Shown here: positions 11,891-23,626 of the stretch, piece after piece | How the letters are laid out: each line of letters starts with the position of its first letter | Position numbering within the stretch: position 1 is the stretch's first letter | NCBI RefSeq assembly: GCF_002775205.1 | Contig: NC_036454.1 | Span: 10,808,882-10,872,881, forward strand | Reading direction: 5' to 3' | From: Xiphophorus maculatus | Lineage: Eukaryota; Chordata; Actinopteri; Cyprinodontiformes; Poeciliidae | Length of the DNA: 64,000 bases | Notes under the pieces: model-generated | The model's input: the letters and a program-made list of their open reading frames with translations, nothing else | Database searches by the model: none | Told to the model about the DNA's origin: nothing | Made by a program: the position numbers and the translations under genes

Positions 11891-13639
11891 GTTCTGAAAT
11901 ATAGGTCACAGGGTTAGAGCGCCGCTTTAAATTGTGGCAACAGCAGAGGAGAAAACGGAGAATTTCAGCCAGTGAGTAACAACATTGTGATTCAAAACTG
12001 TGACTGGATTACAAGAGATTATCCATACTTGTTTTGCCTGGTGACTTAAGAATCTTAGCAAGTCATATGCCCAAGTTGAAAACAGAAAGCCTGCATACAC
12101 TCAGGAGAGTCGCAAGCGTTCAACGGCTGTTTCTGAACTTGACAAGGGAATATTTATTTATAAAATAAAACTTTGGGTTTACAACAAAGTGCAGCCCAGC
12201 GGCTATTTGTGGCCTTTGGACCTGCAGTTTAAGAAAGATACAAATTTGGCCCGTCCAGCACAGATGCTTGATTATTGTCAATCATGGTAAAATTATTACA
12301 GACATAACTTTCTTACAATGGAAAATGTTAAATACAACACAAAATATTTGGTTTTTTATAGCCAATCTTTCATACTAAGTATAGCCAACTTTGCTGCACT
12401 GAAGTCAGTTCTTATTTAATTTCTTAAATTTGACTAAATATAGCAAGTTTTTTTTTTTAAAAAGTGACGCAAATAAAGAATGAATTTGTTCAATCAAGCC
12501 CAAAAGAATTTGAAAACTACATCTGTTTCATTTAGCGTGTAAAATCCTCTTTACATTTTGGATTTGGTCACTAGTTTGAGTGATAATGACTTATTGCGCT
12601 TCTTCATGTGGTAATAACTTAATTCCTTATTCAATGAAAACACAGCAATTGTGAAATTGTGTTTTTTGACATCAGCAGAATACAGACAAAGATTTGTTCA
12701 CATTTATAATGGAAATGCATCTAGAGAAGAACATTAATGACTCAACAAAAAAAGAATATTTCTAAGATAAAAAATAAGGGAATTGAAACTGCCACGTTGA
12801 CAGCAACTCTAACGGAGCATTTCAGATGGAAGTGGTGTTTTTGTCAAAGAAGTTCTACTTAGTTTGTTCAATTTAACAAAAGAATGACTGAATGAGAGGA
12901 AAAGTAGTTTTGAAATGTCCCTGCTAGCATGTAGAGCAAACTGACAGAAAACCGCACGAAGAGCCATAAATGAGAAATGTCCTCCCAATTATATTCTGAA
13001 AACCTCCTCAATATTACCATATATTACCAACTCAACATGTGACATTTTCAGCAATGTCTTAATTTAAAGGTGTGTAAACTTATCCAACCCAATAATTGCT
13101 CCCTTTCTTGGTTTTCCATGTAGTTTTCCCCTAAACAGATTTATATTTCCTCAATCATAACTCTGAGTGTTCACTAATGTTTCAATTGTTGATATTTGTG
13201 TTTTTATGACATTTCAACTGACTCATTACTGAAATGTGCAATACAAATAAAAATTAATTTGATTTAATATTTTCCAACAAACCTCTGAGACCTTGAAAGA
13301 GTCGTCGGATTTACACTGAGAATAAACTGAACATGGTTTACAGAATAGGCAGTTAGTCATTGGATTTTAATTCGGGGGCTAAATGCAAAGTTATTTAAAT
13401 TTTTTTAATATAAAAACATAAAGTCTTAATCCAAACTGTGACTTCCTGGTTAAATAAATGTTAAATGGTGAATTTGGTGTATTTTCCAGGCAAATATGGC
13501 ACAATCAAATAACTATGTTTCCTTGAGTTGTTATAAAAATGTCGTAAATATCAAACATAACTATGTAGAAAAACAGGTTCCTCACAGATGACCATTCATC
13601 CATATGTAAGATAAATTATTTTAACAAATTACTTAAGAG

Positions 13640-13870
13640 TCTGTCTCCATACATTTTTCTAACTGAGCTAAATCATAAACGCCTAGTTTTTCCTGGTTCA
13701 GGTATGAAAACAGCCTGGTTTGGATGACAAACTGCAGAAAGATGATCTCATTTAGCCGAGCCTGAGAGGAGTGCAGACTCCCTCCTCCTTCATCTCTGCT
13801 GTGTTTTTCTTGTGAATTCCTCCTCATCTGTTTCCAAGAAGAAAAACCCAAACAGCATCTGTGGCCCTAA
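13640..13870. repeat. Dispersed repeat shared with 18010-18350
   Basis: Blocks resembling CTGAGCTAAATCA, CTGGTTCAGGTATGAAAA, a TTTGGATGACAAACTGCAGA-like stretch, GATGATCTCAT and GACTCCCTCCTCCTTC recur in the same order at 18010-18350. No terminal structure is evident. Confidence 0.55.
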
Positions 13871-15729
13871 AAACTAGTTAGGATTACACACAAAAACACC
13901 TGGAAGGCCAGATTAAATATGTGGAGGATTATTTATCTAATATTGAGATTATAGGAGATATGGTTAAAAACAATCTGTTCCTTCTGGCTGCCATCCATCC
14001 CTCCATCTGTCCGTCCGTCCGTGTCACTTTTTGACACCATTCAGCCTACTTCAAGTTGTCAGCCAGGTTCTGTTTAAGTGATTTCTTGATTTTACAGGGA
14101 TGGTAAGAATCACAGCAGGATGTGGCTGCTGAAATCTAACAGAAATAAATGGTTAATCAGTGCAAACTTGAAGGGCCAGGTTTATGGAGCTAAACTGAGG
14201 CCATAAAGTTTGTTAAAAAATATATTTTTTGGAACTCAAAAAATTAAAATGATTTTTAAAAAAAACATGATTTTAAATTGACAACAAAGTTCTAAGCTAC
14301 TTTTCAGATTAAATTTTTTGTTGTTTCACATTTATCTGCTTCAAATGTGTTATTTTGTTGTCTTTTTTTTTTAGTTTAAAAACAAAAATTTGAACAAACT
14401 TTATGGCCACCGTTGATTTCCATTAAGGGTGGTCTGATTAACAGACTTAATGAAAGAATATGGAAAAACAAACTTACAAAAATCAAGGGGAGCCACAGAA
14501 AAAATACAAAAATCCATATGAAAGAAAACCAGCAAGGCGGACATGAGGAGAACCCGGAGCAGGATGAGGAAGTGACGGGAGAAGACGAAAGGAACCGGCA
14601 AGGAGTGACTGAAAGAGAGGATCTTAAATACAAGGAGGTTGATTGCTGAAACAAAGAACTGGGTTGTTTGGAAAACTGACCACAGATGTGAGGGGAGAGA
14701 AAGAGAGAGAAACACAAGGGACTGGAAAATTACTCCAACACTAAAGATTAGTGGACACAACATTTATTAAACTAGAGTAACTAAGAATAACTATAAACAA
14801 GAAATAAACCTAAGAATGGCTGAACTAAAGGAAAACAGGAACAAAACAGATCTAACCAAGACAAGAAATACAAAATAATGAAACTAGAATCAAATCAAAC
14901 AAATCAAAACTCAACAACCCAGAATCCCGACACCAACAACAGCAGCAGATCTTTAATGTATTGTGGTGCTAAAAGCCGTTCAGTGATTTATAAACTAACA
15001 GTATGTTAATGTCTATTCTCTGAGCTACATGGAGCAGGAGTCAGGGTTTTACAACTGGTGTGATGTGCTCTATCTTCCTGGTTTTAGTCAGAACTCCAGC
15101 AGCATCTGCAGCTGGAGGATTGATTTTTAAGGCACTGTTGCGACTAAAGATAAAATATGGATGAGTTAAAAAAACAAAACATGGATGAGTTTGTGAGATG
15201 AGATTCTCACACGTCCCTGCCTGGAGACAGTAAGCGTCGTCGACCAGTCGGTGTGACTTCCACCTGTTCAGCCTCTTCTTCCCCTCAGCCATCAATCACT
15301 TTGCTCTACATCCTCCGTCAGCAGCACCCCCGCTCCCTCTCCCCCAGGCTCCGGTGAAGTGAGGCCAGCGCCCTTTACGCCTCCCTTCATCCGAGGAATG
15401 TGGCACATAACAACCCCGACACGCACACACTGATGAAACATCTCCCAGGGAGGATCACACAGTCGGTGCGAAGCCGCTTTTTAAGGCATTCACACTCAAA
15501 CAGATGTGTTGCCTCAACAGAGCTGAGCTGCTCAGGGAAATGTTGATGGTTGTAAGGGGCAGATCCTGCACTTTGGACAGGTGTGACCCGGTTTATTAAA
15601 AATATGTAACCTGAAATGGTTTCTCCACAGTTTCATTAAAAGGTCTTTGGTTTCCAACTTTAGTTTCTTTATGTGTTTCTAACACACGAAGAACAGCATT
15701 CAGCTTCCAGAAAACTGCAAAGCAGCTGA

Positions 15730-15880
15730 AACACTGAGTTCCTTCAACTCTATACTAAAGACCCACCTGTTTAGAGTTGCTTTTGAACCGTAATAAATGA
15801 AACATTGACCAACATATCTGATGTGTATTGATGATTTTGATGATGGCACTCTATAAAATGTCATATTTTGACATGACTAT
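15730..15880 (+). mobile_element. L2/Maui-like LINE 3' remnant
   Basis: The plus-strand frame from about 15745 reads LKTHLFRVAF and then stops. LKTHL..LAF is the typical C-terminus of the L2/Maui group reverse transcriptase ORF. The following AT-rich sequence would be the 3'UTR. Only the last tens of codons survive. Confidence 0.5.
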
Positions 15881-18009
15881 AAAATACAGTCAAATGCACT
15901 GACTGTATATCATACAGTCACCAATTGACTGCCTGATGTTTTTATGACTTTTTTTATTTTTGAATCAACAGGCTTGATTTCATCTGGTATTGTGCACTGT
16001 TTTCTTCCACTCAGCTGTCCAGAGATTTATTTTTAAACAACGCAAGACAAAATGCTTGATCTAAACTTTTTTTACTTCATTTAACTTATAATTGATTTCT
16101 GAAGTACATAAAAGACAGTGTCGCACAAATCTATCTCTTACTTGAAAGCAAAAATGTACTATGATCTTCAGGGTTTCATTATTTTTAGCAGTTTTTCTTC
16201 TGATAATTTCAAGAGAAATTGTATTTCTATTAACATAAAATTATATCTTCCTGATGCAAACTGACATTTACAGTAACAAAACTATACATGTATTTATAAT
16301 TTTTGTTTCTGCCAGTTTTTTCTTCCACTCAACCTTCTAGAGGTTGTTTTTAGCAAAATAAGGCACTATACTTTTTAACCTAATTTAACTTTGAATCAAT
16401 TTCTGGAGTGCATAAAAATCACTTTTGCTTAAATCTATCTCTAATCTGTGTAATATTATTTTCCTGTTTTGTTTTGTAAAGTTGTGTCACGTATTTCAAA
16501 GCACAAATTTATCCTTAGGATCTTCAGGATTTCTCTTCTTTGTGTCCCTAACAAGCCCAGATTCCAGATAGGATTAGCTTTTCTGGACAGCTTGGGAAAA
16601 CAGCTACAGCTGATTGTTTCTGTCTGCTGCCTGTCTCCTTGTCATGCTGTGATGATTATACACACACACACTCACACACACATCAGCTCTTCCAATCTTC
16701 ATTTCAGCTTGTTTACAGATAACCCCTCTGATCTTTAACCTTTGCCACCTTTAACCCCAAATAACCCCTCATAGTTGGATCTGTCTCTAAAAATGTCTTA
16801 AAGTGATATTTTCTGGTGATACCTGTTGCAGTCGCCATGGTGTTGCTATGAATGCAGCTTTGTACAAGTGCAGTGGGTTGCTAGAAAACCTTTAGTTTTC
16901 CTGGCTGGTATATTTCATAAGGCAGATAATTAGGTCAAAATAAAGACAGAAAACATCCCTGAAACTATTACATATTGATGCTTTACATTTCTAAAAGACT
17001 GGCAACTTTGTTTAGTTTTGTTACCCTCATTTATGTCAAATTTAGCCACTTTGTTGCATGTAGTTATGCCAGAATTATTCATACACCTTGCAGATTTTTA
17101 CTCAATTAAGTTTGTTTATGACTGGAAATGACACAGACCTTAAAATGTATGAAAAAATTGCACATCATAATTTAACTATATTCTTCTCAATGAACAATTA
17201 AAAAAAACAACATTTTGGCATTAGAGCAATCAAACCATTTTATTATTGTTGAACAGCAGATCTCGATCATTTCGATATTCTAGATTTTTGTACAACAAAC
17301 TAGACCAGCAGTACTTAGCAAGATTTTGCAATGTAAAGCATGCTGGATCAGACGGAGCCAATGTAAACACTTTTTCCTCTAAACTGTTTCTGTGACACAA
17401 TAACATCCAGCAGGCGTGACTTTCTCATTAACTTAGGCTTTGCTCTCCAGGGTGCCAGGAAGAGAGCCAGATAAAGGCCAGCCTGCATCTAGTCGGGTGT
17501 CTTTTCTGTCAGACTCCGTGGATTGTGGCTCAGTCACGCAGGACTTCCTTTAGCTAATAACAAGCAGAGCAGCTATAAACCCTGAAAATCTACTTGCTCA
17601 AAGACTAAGTAGAGCTCCTGAAGAAAAAGTAAAGCGCTTTTACATAAATGTTGTTTTATTCTTTGTGTGCTAATTTAAAGACTGCTCTACTTAAGATCTG
17701 TCAGAGTTCGTGTTTAGGTCACTTTTTTTGTTTTTTAACTGAACCGACACACACCGAATTCCACACCACATCTACATCAAGTTTGTCAAAGTCAAACTAG
17801 CATAACTGAACCCCCTTGCTAAGTTTTTCTTAACTAAAACTTTTTCCTTGTTATCTAGTTGTTGTAATGTTGACAATTAGTTGCAAAGCACTGCATCTCT
17901 TCTTCTTTTATATATCAGGCCAACATTTAAGATACGGTTCGTTATATTGACAACGTAGCTAAAACCGTGCCACTCTGCAAAGGGTTCATACAGATCACAC
18001 AAATTACAA

Positions 18010-18350
18010 ATAAAGTTTGAGCACTTTGTGTAGGAGGGAGTTTCTGCTTAATCCTACTAGTATAGAGTTCAGCATCATACGTTTTGCTAACTGTGCTAAA
18101 TCAGAAATGCCTCCTGATCCCCCAGAGACATTCCTCATCCTACCAGGAACTGTCTTCATCTTAGCTAGCCTTCCTCCCTCACAAATTATCTGCTCTGACT
18201 TACATCTGTCCAAGTAGCAGCAAGCTTTTACTGGTTCAGAGATGAAAATGGACTCGTTTGGTTGATAAACTACACAGAAGCATGATCTCATAGAGAGGAG
18301 ACTCCCTGCTCCTTCGTCTTTAGGTTTTCTAATAAATATGTATCCCTCCA
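18010..18350. repeat. Dispersed repeat shared with 13640-13870
   Basis: It matches the 13640-13870 segment in order and orientation across the blocks CTGTGCTAAATCA, CTGGTTCAGAGATGAAAA, GATCTCAT and GACTCCCTGCTCCTTCGTC. It includes an extra central part that the other copy lacks. Confidence 0.55.
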
Positions 18351-18639
18351 AGAAATTATTCCAGTAAAAAGTGTTTGGTAAAAAAAAAGGCTAGTCATAT
18401 GATCAAGACATCAATCATTTAATATTTAAAAATGAACTAATCAGACAGATCAAACTATAAAGTTTTGTGGAAATTTTGGTATTTTAAAAACCAGAATGAA
18501 AATAATTTATATGAATAACATAATTACAAAATAACCCAATCAGGCAAAAGAATATTTTTCCAAATTAATTTCTTTCAATATAAAATGTACAAAACTTTAT
18601 CAAAAACTGCAGGTTTGTGTCTGTGTCTGGTGAATTTCT

Positions 18640-18866
18640 GATTAAAACATTTTTGTTCTTCATTCAGTGAAGTTTCTCACAGTGGGTAGAGAATCCAGAA
18701 ATTTTAATCATTTAAGAGTATTGATACTTCATAATAAAATTACTAACGTAAGAGTAAGAAGTACAATGTAGTAAAAATACTCCTAAAAGTAATTTTTTCC
18801 CCAAAAGTTACTCAAGTAACTGTAACTGAAAAGTAATGTAATGTAACTAGTTACTACCAAGCTCTG
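18640..18866 (-). repeat. Inverted copy of the GTAACTAGTTAC family
   Basis: Reverse-complement match to the start of the copy at 11362-11890. It ends in GTAATGTAACTAGTTACTAC immediately before the (CATC)n array. Confidence 0.65.
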
Positions 18867-18870
18867 CTTA

Positions 18871-18945
18871 CCATCCATCCATCCATCCATCCATCCATCC
18901 ATCCATCCATCCATCCATCCATCCATCCATCCATCCATTCATCCT
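18871..18945 (+). repeat. (CATC)n microsatellite
   Basis: About 75 bp of CATC units, nearly perfect, adjoining the transposon end at 18866. Confidence 0.97.
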
Positions 18946-18954
18946 TTTATCCTT

Positions 18955-19085
18955 TCATGTTTTGTTGTAGGCTTACAGTCAAGAAACCACTTGCTGTATT
19001 CTTGTTGGTTGTGCAGGAGGCTCTACTTCTGCTTTTCAAAGATGTACAGTTGTATAATTGTGCATCTGTTTGCAGCCATTTTCAT
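18955..19085 (-). repeat. Fragment of the GGTGACCTATTA (X-box) repeat family
   Basis: Read on the minus strand it contains GGCTGCAAAC, ACAACTGTACATC, GCAGAAGTAGAGCCTCCTGC and ACCAACAAGAATACAGCAAG. This is the central part of the copies at 22665 and 63673. Confidence 0.6.
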
Positions 19086-20269
19086 GTGTGAGTGTAAAAG
19101 TTGAATTGGGGGATTTAAAGTGACAAGATGCCCTAAAACAGCTCATTCTGAAAGGAAATGACCAGACTAAAATGTTATTATCTAAGAATGATTTAGTGTA
19201 TAAAATGTAATGAACATGTTTTGTATAGTCCGTAAATCTATTCCAACCTTTTCAAGGAAACGTAGTAGGTCACTTTTAATGTGTTAACATCATTCAGGAT
19301 ATGTCTCGGAAGTTGACGCCTAACATGATGGCTCAGCACTATAAATCTCGTGTATTTGCTTATGAAAATATTTAAAAGAGTAAAATTGGTTTTGAATGTG
19401 AGACATGAGAAAAAATGAACTAAAACCAAAACTGTTAAGCAGGAGTCTAGATTAGGTTGCACCTGTCTTTCTTTGTTTAATTTAGATTATGGAGCAATTT
19501 CCAACAAGCTCCAAGCCCAGAAAAAGAAACACACACACGCACGCACACAGCCTCCTCCTCTCCACACCCTCCAAGTTCCTTCCTGCTTCCTGTTACGTTG
19601 TCCCTTGCACAGGAAGCCTGGCCATGCAGCGGGTTTCAGAATCAAACCCATGAGTCACAAAGTGGTAGATCTTGAGAATATGGCACAGAGCTGAACGCTG
19701 TGGGGTTTTTACTTGCTTTTTGTCCTGATCTCTACCCACAATGGCCCTCTCATTGTTTCTTAAACAAACGGCTCATGAGGTCTTTAACTCTTTGCACAAA
19801 GCTACATTTGTCCCCCACATGCGACCACCTGCTGACACTTGGCTCTGCTCTCTGGTGAGTGGGCTCCGTCCAGCTGGGAAGTCTGATGACCGAATGCACC
19901 TGCTGGCTCTGATGTAACTCTGACCCAAGCAGAGAAAACATTAATTAATGCTGCTTTGTTTTAGAGATTGTAGAACTTCACATCAAATAAATTAGCACTC
20001 ACTAATTCAGCTGAATATCAGTATCATTTTGGGAATGGCTTTTAGGATCAGTTTTTAAAATTAATCTCCTGTTTGTCACTGTTATTACTCACCAAATAAA
20101 CACTAACAAGTGGTTGTTGTTGTTTTTCTAATTATTCCTCTGTACTCATTGCAGCAGGCAACTGTTGCTCTTAAAGTGAGACACAATGAAGTTGTTGGGT
20201 TTGGCTGTCAGATGTTTGCAGTGACCATTAAAAGTTTCCAGTAAATCCTTCCTTCATCCTCCAGAGTGC

Positions 20270-20456
<187 letters not shown>

Positions 20457-20526
20457 ATGTTTGCTGGAATGTCTGACGGAAAGGGCTTTTATTAGGCTCA
20501 TCCATACCACCACATTATAGACTCTG

Positions 20527-20539
20527 GTTGCCAGGCAAC
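20527..20539. promoter_or_regulatory. Palindromic RFX X-box (GTTGCCAGGCAAC)
   Basis: It fits GTNRCC-N-RGYAAC on both halves and is fully palindromic around the central A. A second half-site-like GGTTACCATGCC follows at about 20553. It lies 72 bp to the right of the (GT)n tract. Confidence 0.5.
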
Positions 20540-20804
20540 TGCAGGTTCTGCCTGGTTACCATGCCGATTGCCCATTCAGTGACATCTCTGGCCTGTTTGC
20601 TTCTTTTGGGAAATGGGTTTTTTTTCTAAAGGTGTTCCTCCCATTCAGCTCCTTCAAAACCCACAACCATTACCCTCCCCCCAAAAAAGTATTTACACCC
20701 CTTGAACTTTTTAACATTCCTACAAACTTTATAGGAACTCTAGGAAAATAAATATCCTGCATAAGTTCACTTTTTTTATTACTATTATGTAGTTTTGTTT
20801 AATG

Positions 20805-21120
20805 TAAAGTGGCAGTATTACATAAAGTCATGTTATAAGGTTATTCCTTCATCAGAAACATGCCTGGAGCTTTGACTAAGCGTTCGATCTCACAAAGCAC
20901 CACCTATTTCACATTGTTCTTCATCCAGCCCAGCTTCCTCCTCACAGCTCCTACAGACTAGCAGCAGCAGCAATTAACAGACACCTGGTGGAACTACTGT
21001 ATCACATGAACTACTTCTCAGTCCAAAGCTCCTAATAACAATTAAAAACAGCATAGTGGAAAGGTTTTGTTGTGACAACTTGCTGAAGGAAAGTCTTGGA
21101 AACAATAGGAGCTTCTTAAA
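20805..21120 (-). repeat. Repeat segment related to 59070-59330
   Basis: The reverse complement of this stretch shares landmarks with 59070-59330: TTGAAATTGG near the start, AAGAAGC, a GCTGCTGCTAGTCTG block, GAGGAGCTGAG-like and GAGATCG..AAGC blocks. Its left edge TAAAGTGGCAGTATTACAT looks like a terminal inverted repeat. Confidence 0.45.
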
Positions 21121-21164
21121 GAGACAGAGACCAATTTCAAGTTATCAAATTGCAAATTTCTTTT

Positions 21165-21365
21165 AAAGGGGCGGTACAGTGTATCTTCCAAGCACATGGC
21201 GCCATTTTAAAGCACAATCAAGTAACTGTTACCTTCAGTTTTTCTAAAATAAAATATATACTGTATATCAAACATAACTTATAAGAATCAATACAACACT
21301 CCAGTTATGTTTCTGATGAGGGAATAACATTAAAACATGAAATAACATGATACTCCTGTTTAAAA
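21165..21365 (+). repeat. ~200 bp MITE with TTAAAGGGGC termini
   Basis: The left end reads TTAAAGGGGCGGTACAGTGT and the right end ACATGATACTCCTGTTTAA. These are imperfect inverted repeats of one another with TTAA at the tips. Related ends occur at about 58965 and 59895-59916. Confidence 0.5.
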
Positions 21366-21639
21366 TTATACATTTTAAATTTTAAAGTTGTATCAATTCA
21401 GTGATTAATTCAGATCTGAGTGCAATTTCTTCACGTAGAACGTGAATAACATCAACATTTTCTACAATAAATATTTAAATTTCAAACTAATTAAATAAAA
21501 TGTTTATTTTTATCAGCCTGCATCTCAGAAATAACAAAAAAATAAATCTGTTTATAAGAAATTGAAACAAAAACTGAAGTTCAGGAAGTCTATTAATCAG
21601 TAATTTAAACTACATTTGGAAAAATAAACATCCTCCTCA

Positions 21640-22020
21640 TCATCATCTATCTATCTGTAAACCACAGCATTATGGAGGAGCGATGGCGTGTTTGTTTACA
21701 TTAACGCTCTGCAGCGGGACAGCTCAGCCCAAGGCTGGACCACTTCCTGAGGCAACGCCCAACGAGCCCTGAACCCAAAAGGTCACGATCGCATCCTGAT
21801 CCGGGGACGATAAGGATCTTAATGACCCCACAGAGAGCAGCTCCAAGCAGCAGGAACTCACCCACCACCAGAACCTGACCTACATTCTGTCCAATGTGGG
21901 TCAAGTTCACCACATTAACCTTTGACCTGCATCAGCATGCTGAGCTCCAGTGGACGTATCATGTGTTGTTCTTCTCAGGTCCAGTAGGTTGACTTCACAT
22001 CTAACACTCTTTGGGTCCCC
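21640..22020. other. GC-richer island, candidate cis-regulatory element
   Basis: GC content rises well above the flanks. A 70-codon minus-strand frame at 21701-21913 matches no family I know and has no obvious splice context. On the right side TAACCTTTGACCT (about 21914-21930) is a DR1-type nuclear-receptor half-site pair on the reverse strand. I interpret the island as possible conserved noncoding sequence rather than an exon. Confidence 0.3.
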
Positions 22021-22349
22021 GTGTTTACAGTAGAAACCAGATATTAATATACACTGAATTAAAAGACAAACACATTTTCTGAAGTTAAATCAGACCAAAC
22101 TTTTCTTGTGTTAAAATAAGAACTAAGATAATTGTAATTATATTATAAATATAATTATTTATATTTGCTCAAATATAAATAATTTAGCAAATTGTTTATA
22201 TTTGCTAAATGCCAGAAAACTTGGCAAAATAATTTTTTAGAAAGTTTTTGTAGCTTTATAACTTATCAAGATTCATACAAAAGACAACTATCCCTGAAAC
22301 TGATCAAATGTACATGGACTTTTGAAATTACATTTTAAAAATATGTAAT

Positions 22350-22378
22350 TTAACTGATACATTTATCATATCAGTTAA
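22350..22378. repeat. 10 bp perfect hairpin in an AT-rich repeat
   Basis: TTAACTGATA (22350-22359) pairs exactly with TATCAGTTAA (22369-22378) around a 9 nt loop. Confidence 0.75.
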
Positions 22379-22664
22379 AAGTATCTGATAAATGTAATTT
22401 TTTTATGACATTACATAAAACAAATCTAAAAAAAATAACCTAAAAACATTTTTGTCAACTTTTCTGGCATTTACCAAATAGAAATAAGTTTTCTTAAAAG
22501 AAAAGTTTTTTTGTGTTTCACTTAGTCCAGTGTTTTTGTAGAAAATACCAGTAAATACATTGAGGGAACACTGCCTGACCTCCGGATGTTTATAATCTGT
22601 AGTTGTCATAATTTATTATGCTGTTTTAGGTGTTTATATTACACCTTTGTTACGTTGAGAGGAA

Positions 22665-23155
22665 TTTAAAGGTGATCTATTCTGCTTCCTTGAACTGGTT
22701 AGGATAGATTAGGGGCTTTACAAAACATATTACATTTTTTTTGCACAAAATAATTTTTAGATAAGACTTTAGTTTGGTCAGCTCTATTTTGATGTTCTTT
22801 CAGAATCTATTTTAGGGCTTCCTATAACTTTAAATCCAAATACTCTGCTGTTGGCCACGGCCCCCCAACTCAACATTTATAATCGCAGGTGAAAACAGAT
22901 GTGCAATAATACAACTGTACATCTTTAAAAAGCAGAAGTAGTGCCTCCTGCACAACCAACAATAATGCAGAAAGTGGTTTCTGGATGGTAATTCAACAAC
23001 AAAACACACTTGTCTTTTCCAGCAGCCACTGTAAAACCAGCTGACCAAACGTGCTGGAGCTCCATATGGGTTGCTAGGTGACGGGCTGGGCTTCGGTGGG
23101 GTTGCTAAGTAACAGCGCAAAAAATGTCTGGATGGTTTTTTAAAGTGCTGGGATT
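22665..23155 (+). repeat. GGTGACCTATTA (X-box) repeat family, near-complete copy
   Basis: It begins TTAAAGGTGATCTATTCTGC and continues with CTTGAACTGGTTAGGATAG, GCAGAAGTAGTGCCTCCTGC and CTTTTCCAGCAGCCA blocks. Two GTTGCTAGGTGAC / GTTGCTAAGTAAC motifs are 31 bp apart (23070 and 23101). Other copies are at 27120, 52707, 57231 and 63673. Confidence 0.7.
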
Positions 23156-23295
23156 ATAAACCCTCTATTATTACAAAATTAGTAAAGTACATCTAAAATA
23201 AAAAATACCTGCAAAATGTGATTTTTTTTCTTAAAATTTGTTTTTATTTTTCAAACAGAACAGACAACATTTGAACAATCAATGAGTTTAAATGA

Positions 23296-23301
23296 TTTAT
23301 T
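23296..23301 (-). terminator. cdc45: cdc45 candidate poly(A) signal
   Basis: AATAAA on the minus strand, about 260 bp after the cdc45 stop codon. It is the nearest strong signal in the right orientation that I noticed. Confidence 0.45.
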
Positions 23302-23561
23302 AAACATATCTATAATGTAATTTAATATGCACAACATTTTGGATTAAAAAAGCAGGAGATTTAAAACAAACTTTAAAGTCCAAAACACGGATAAGAGACC
23401 TGTACAATATACACATAAAACCAATTAAAACCAATAAAACAAGGCTTAAAGTTTTTGTGCTGGTGATACTTAAGAGTCTGGCTAGACCAGATTATTCCTC
23501 CAGAGTAAAGCCTGGAGGAATGCAGGCCTGGTCTGAAAAGCGTCTCTGGCTGTCAGGGATT

Positions 23562-23626
23562 TTATGACAGCAGAGTGATGAGGGCGTCCAGGAACTTGCT
23601 CCGATCCTCTGACTTCAGTTCGATTA
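23562..23626 (-). CDS. cdc45: cdc45 coding exon 18 and stop
   Basis: Residues 550-570, [20 protein letters not shown], then Ser and TAA at 23562-23564. Confidence 0.94.

Noticed and set aside
14376-14763. Overlapping minus-strand open frames of 113-120 codons
   Set aside because: They are Ser/Phe/Leu-rich, opposite a purine-rich stretch, with no domain, acceptor or donor logic.
21701-21913. A 70-codon minus-strand frame in the GC-rich island as a cdc45 extra exon
   Set aside because: cdc45 is complete with its stop at 23562, and the frame has no similarity to it.
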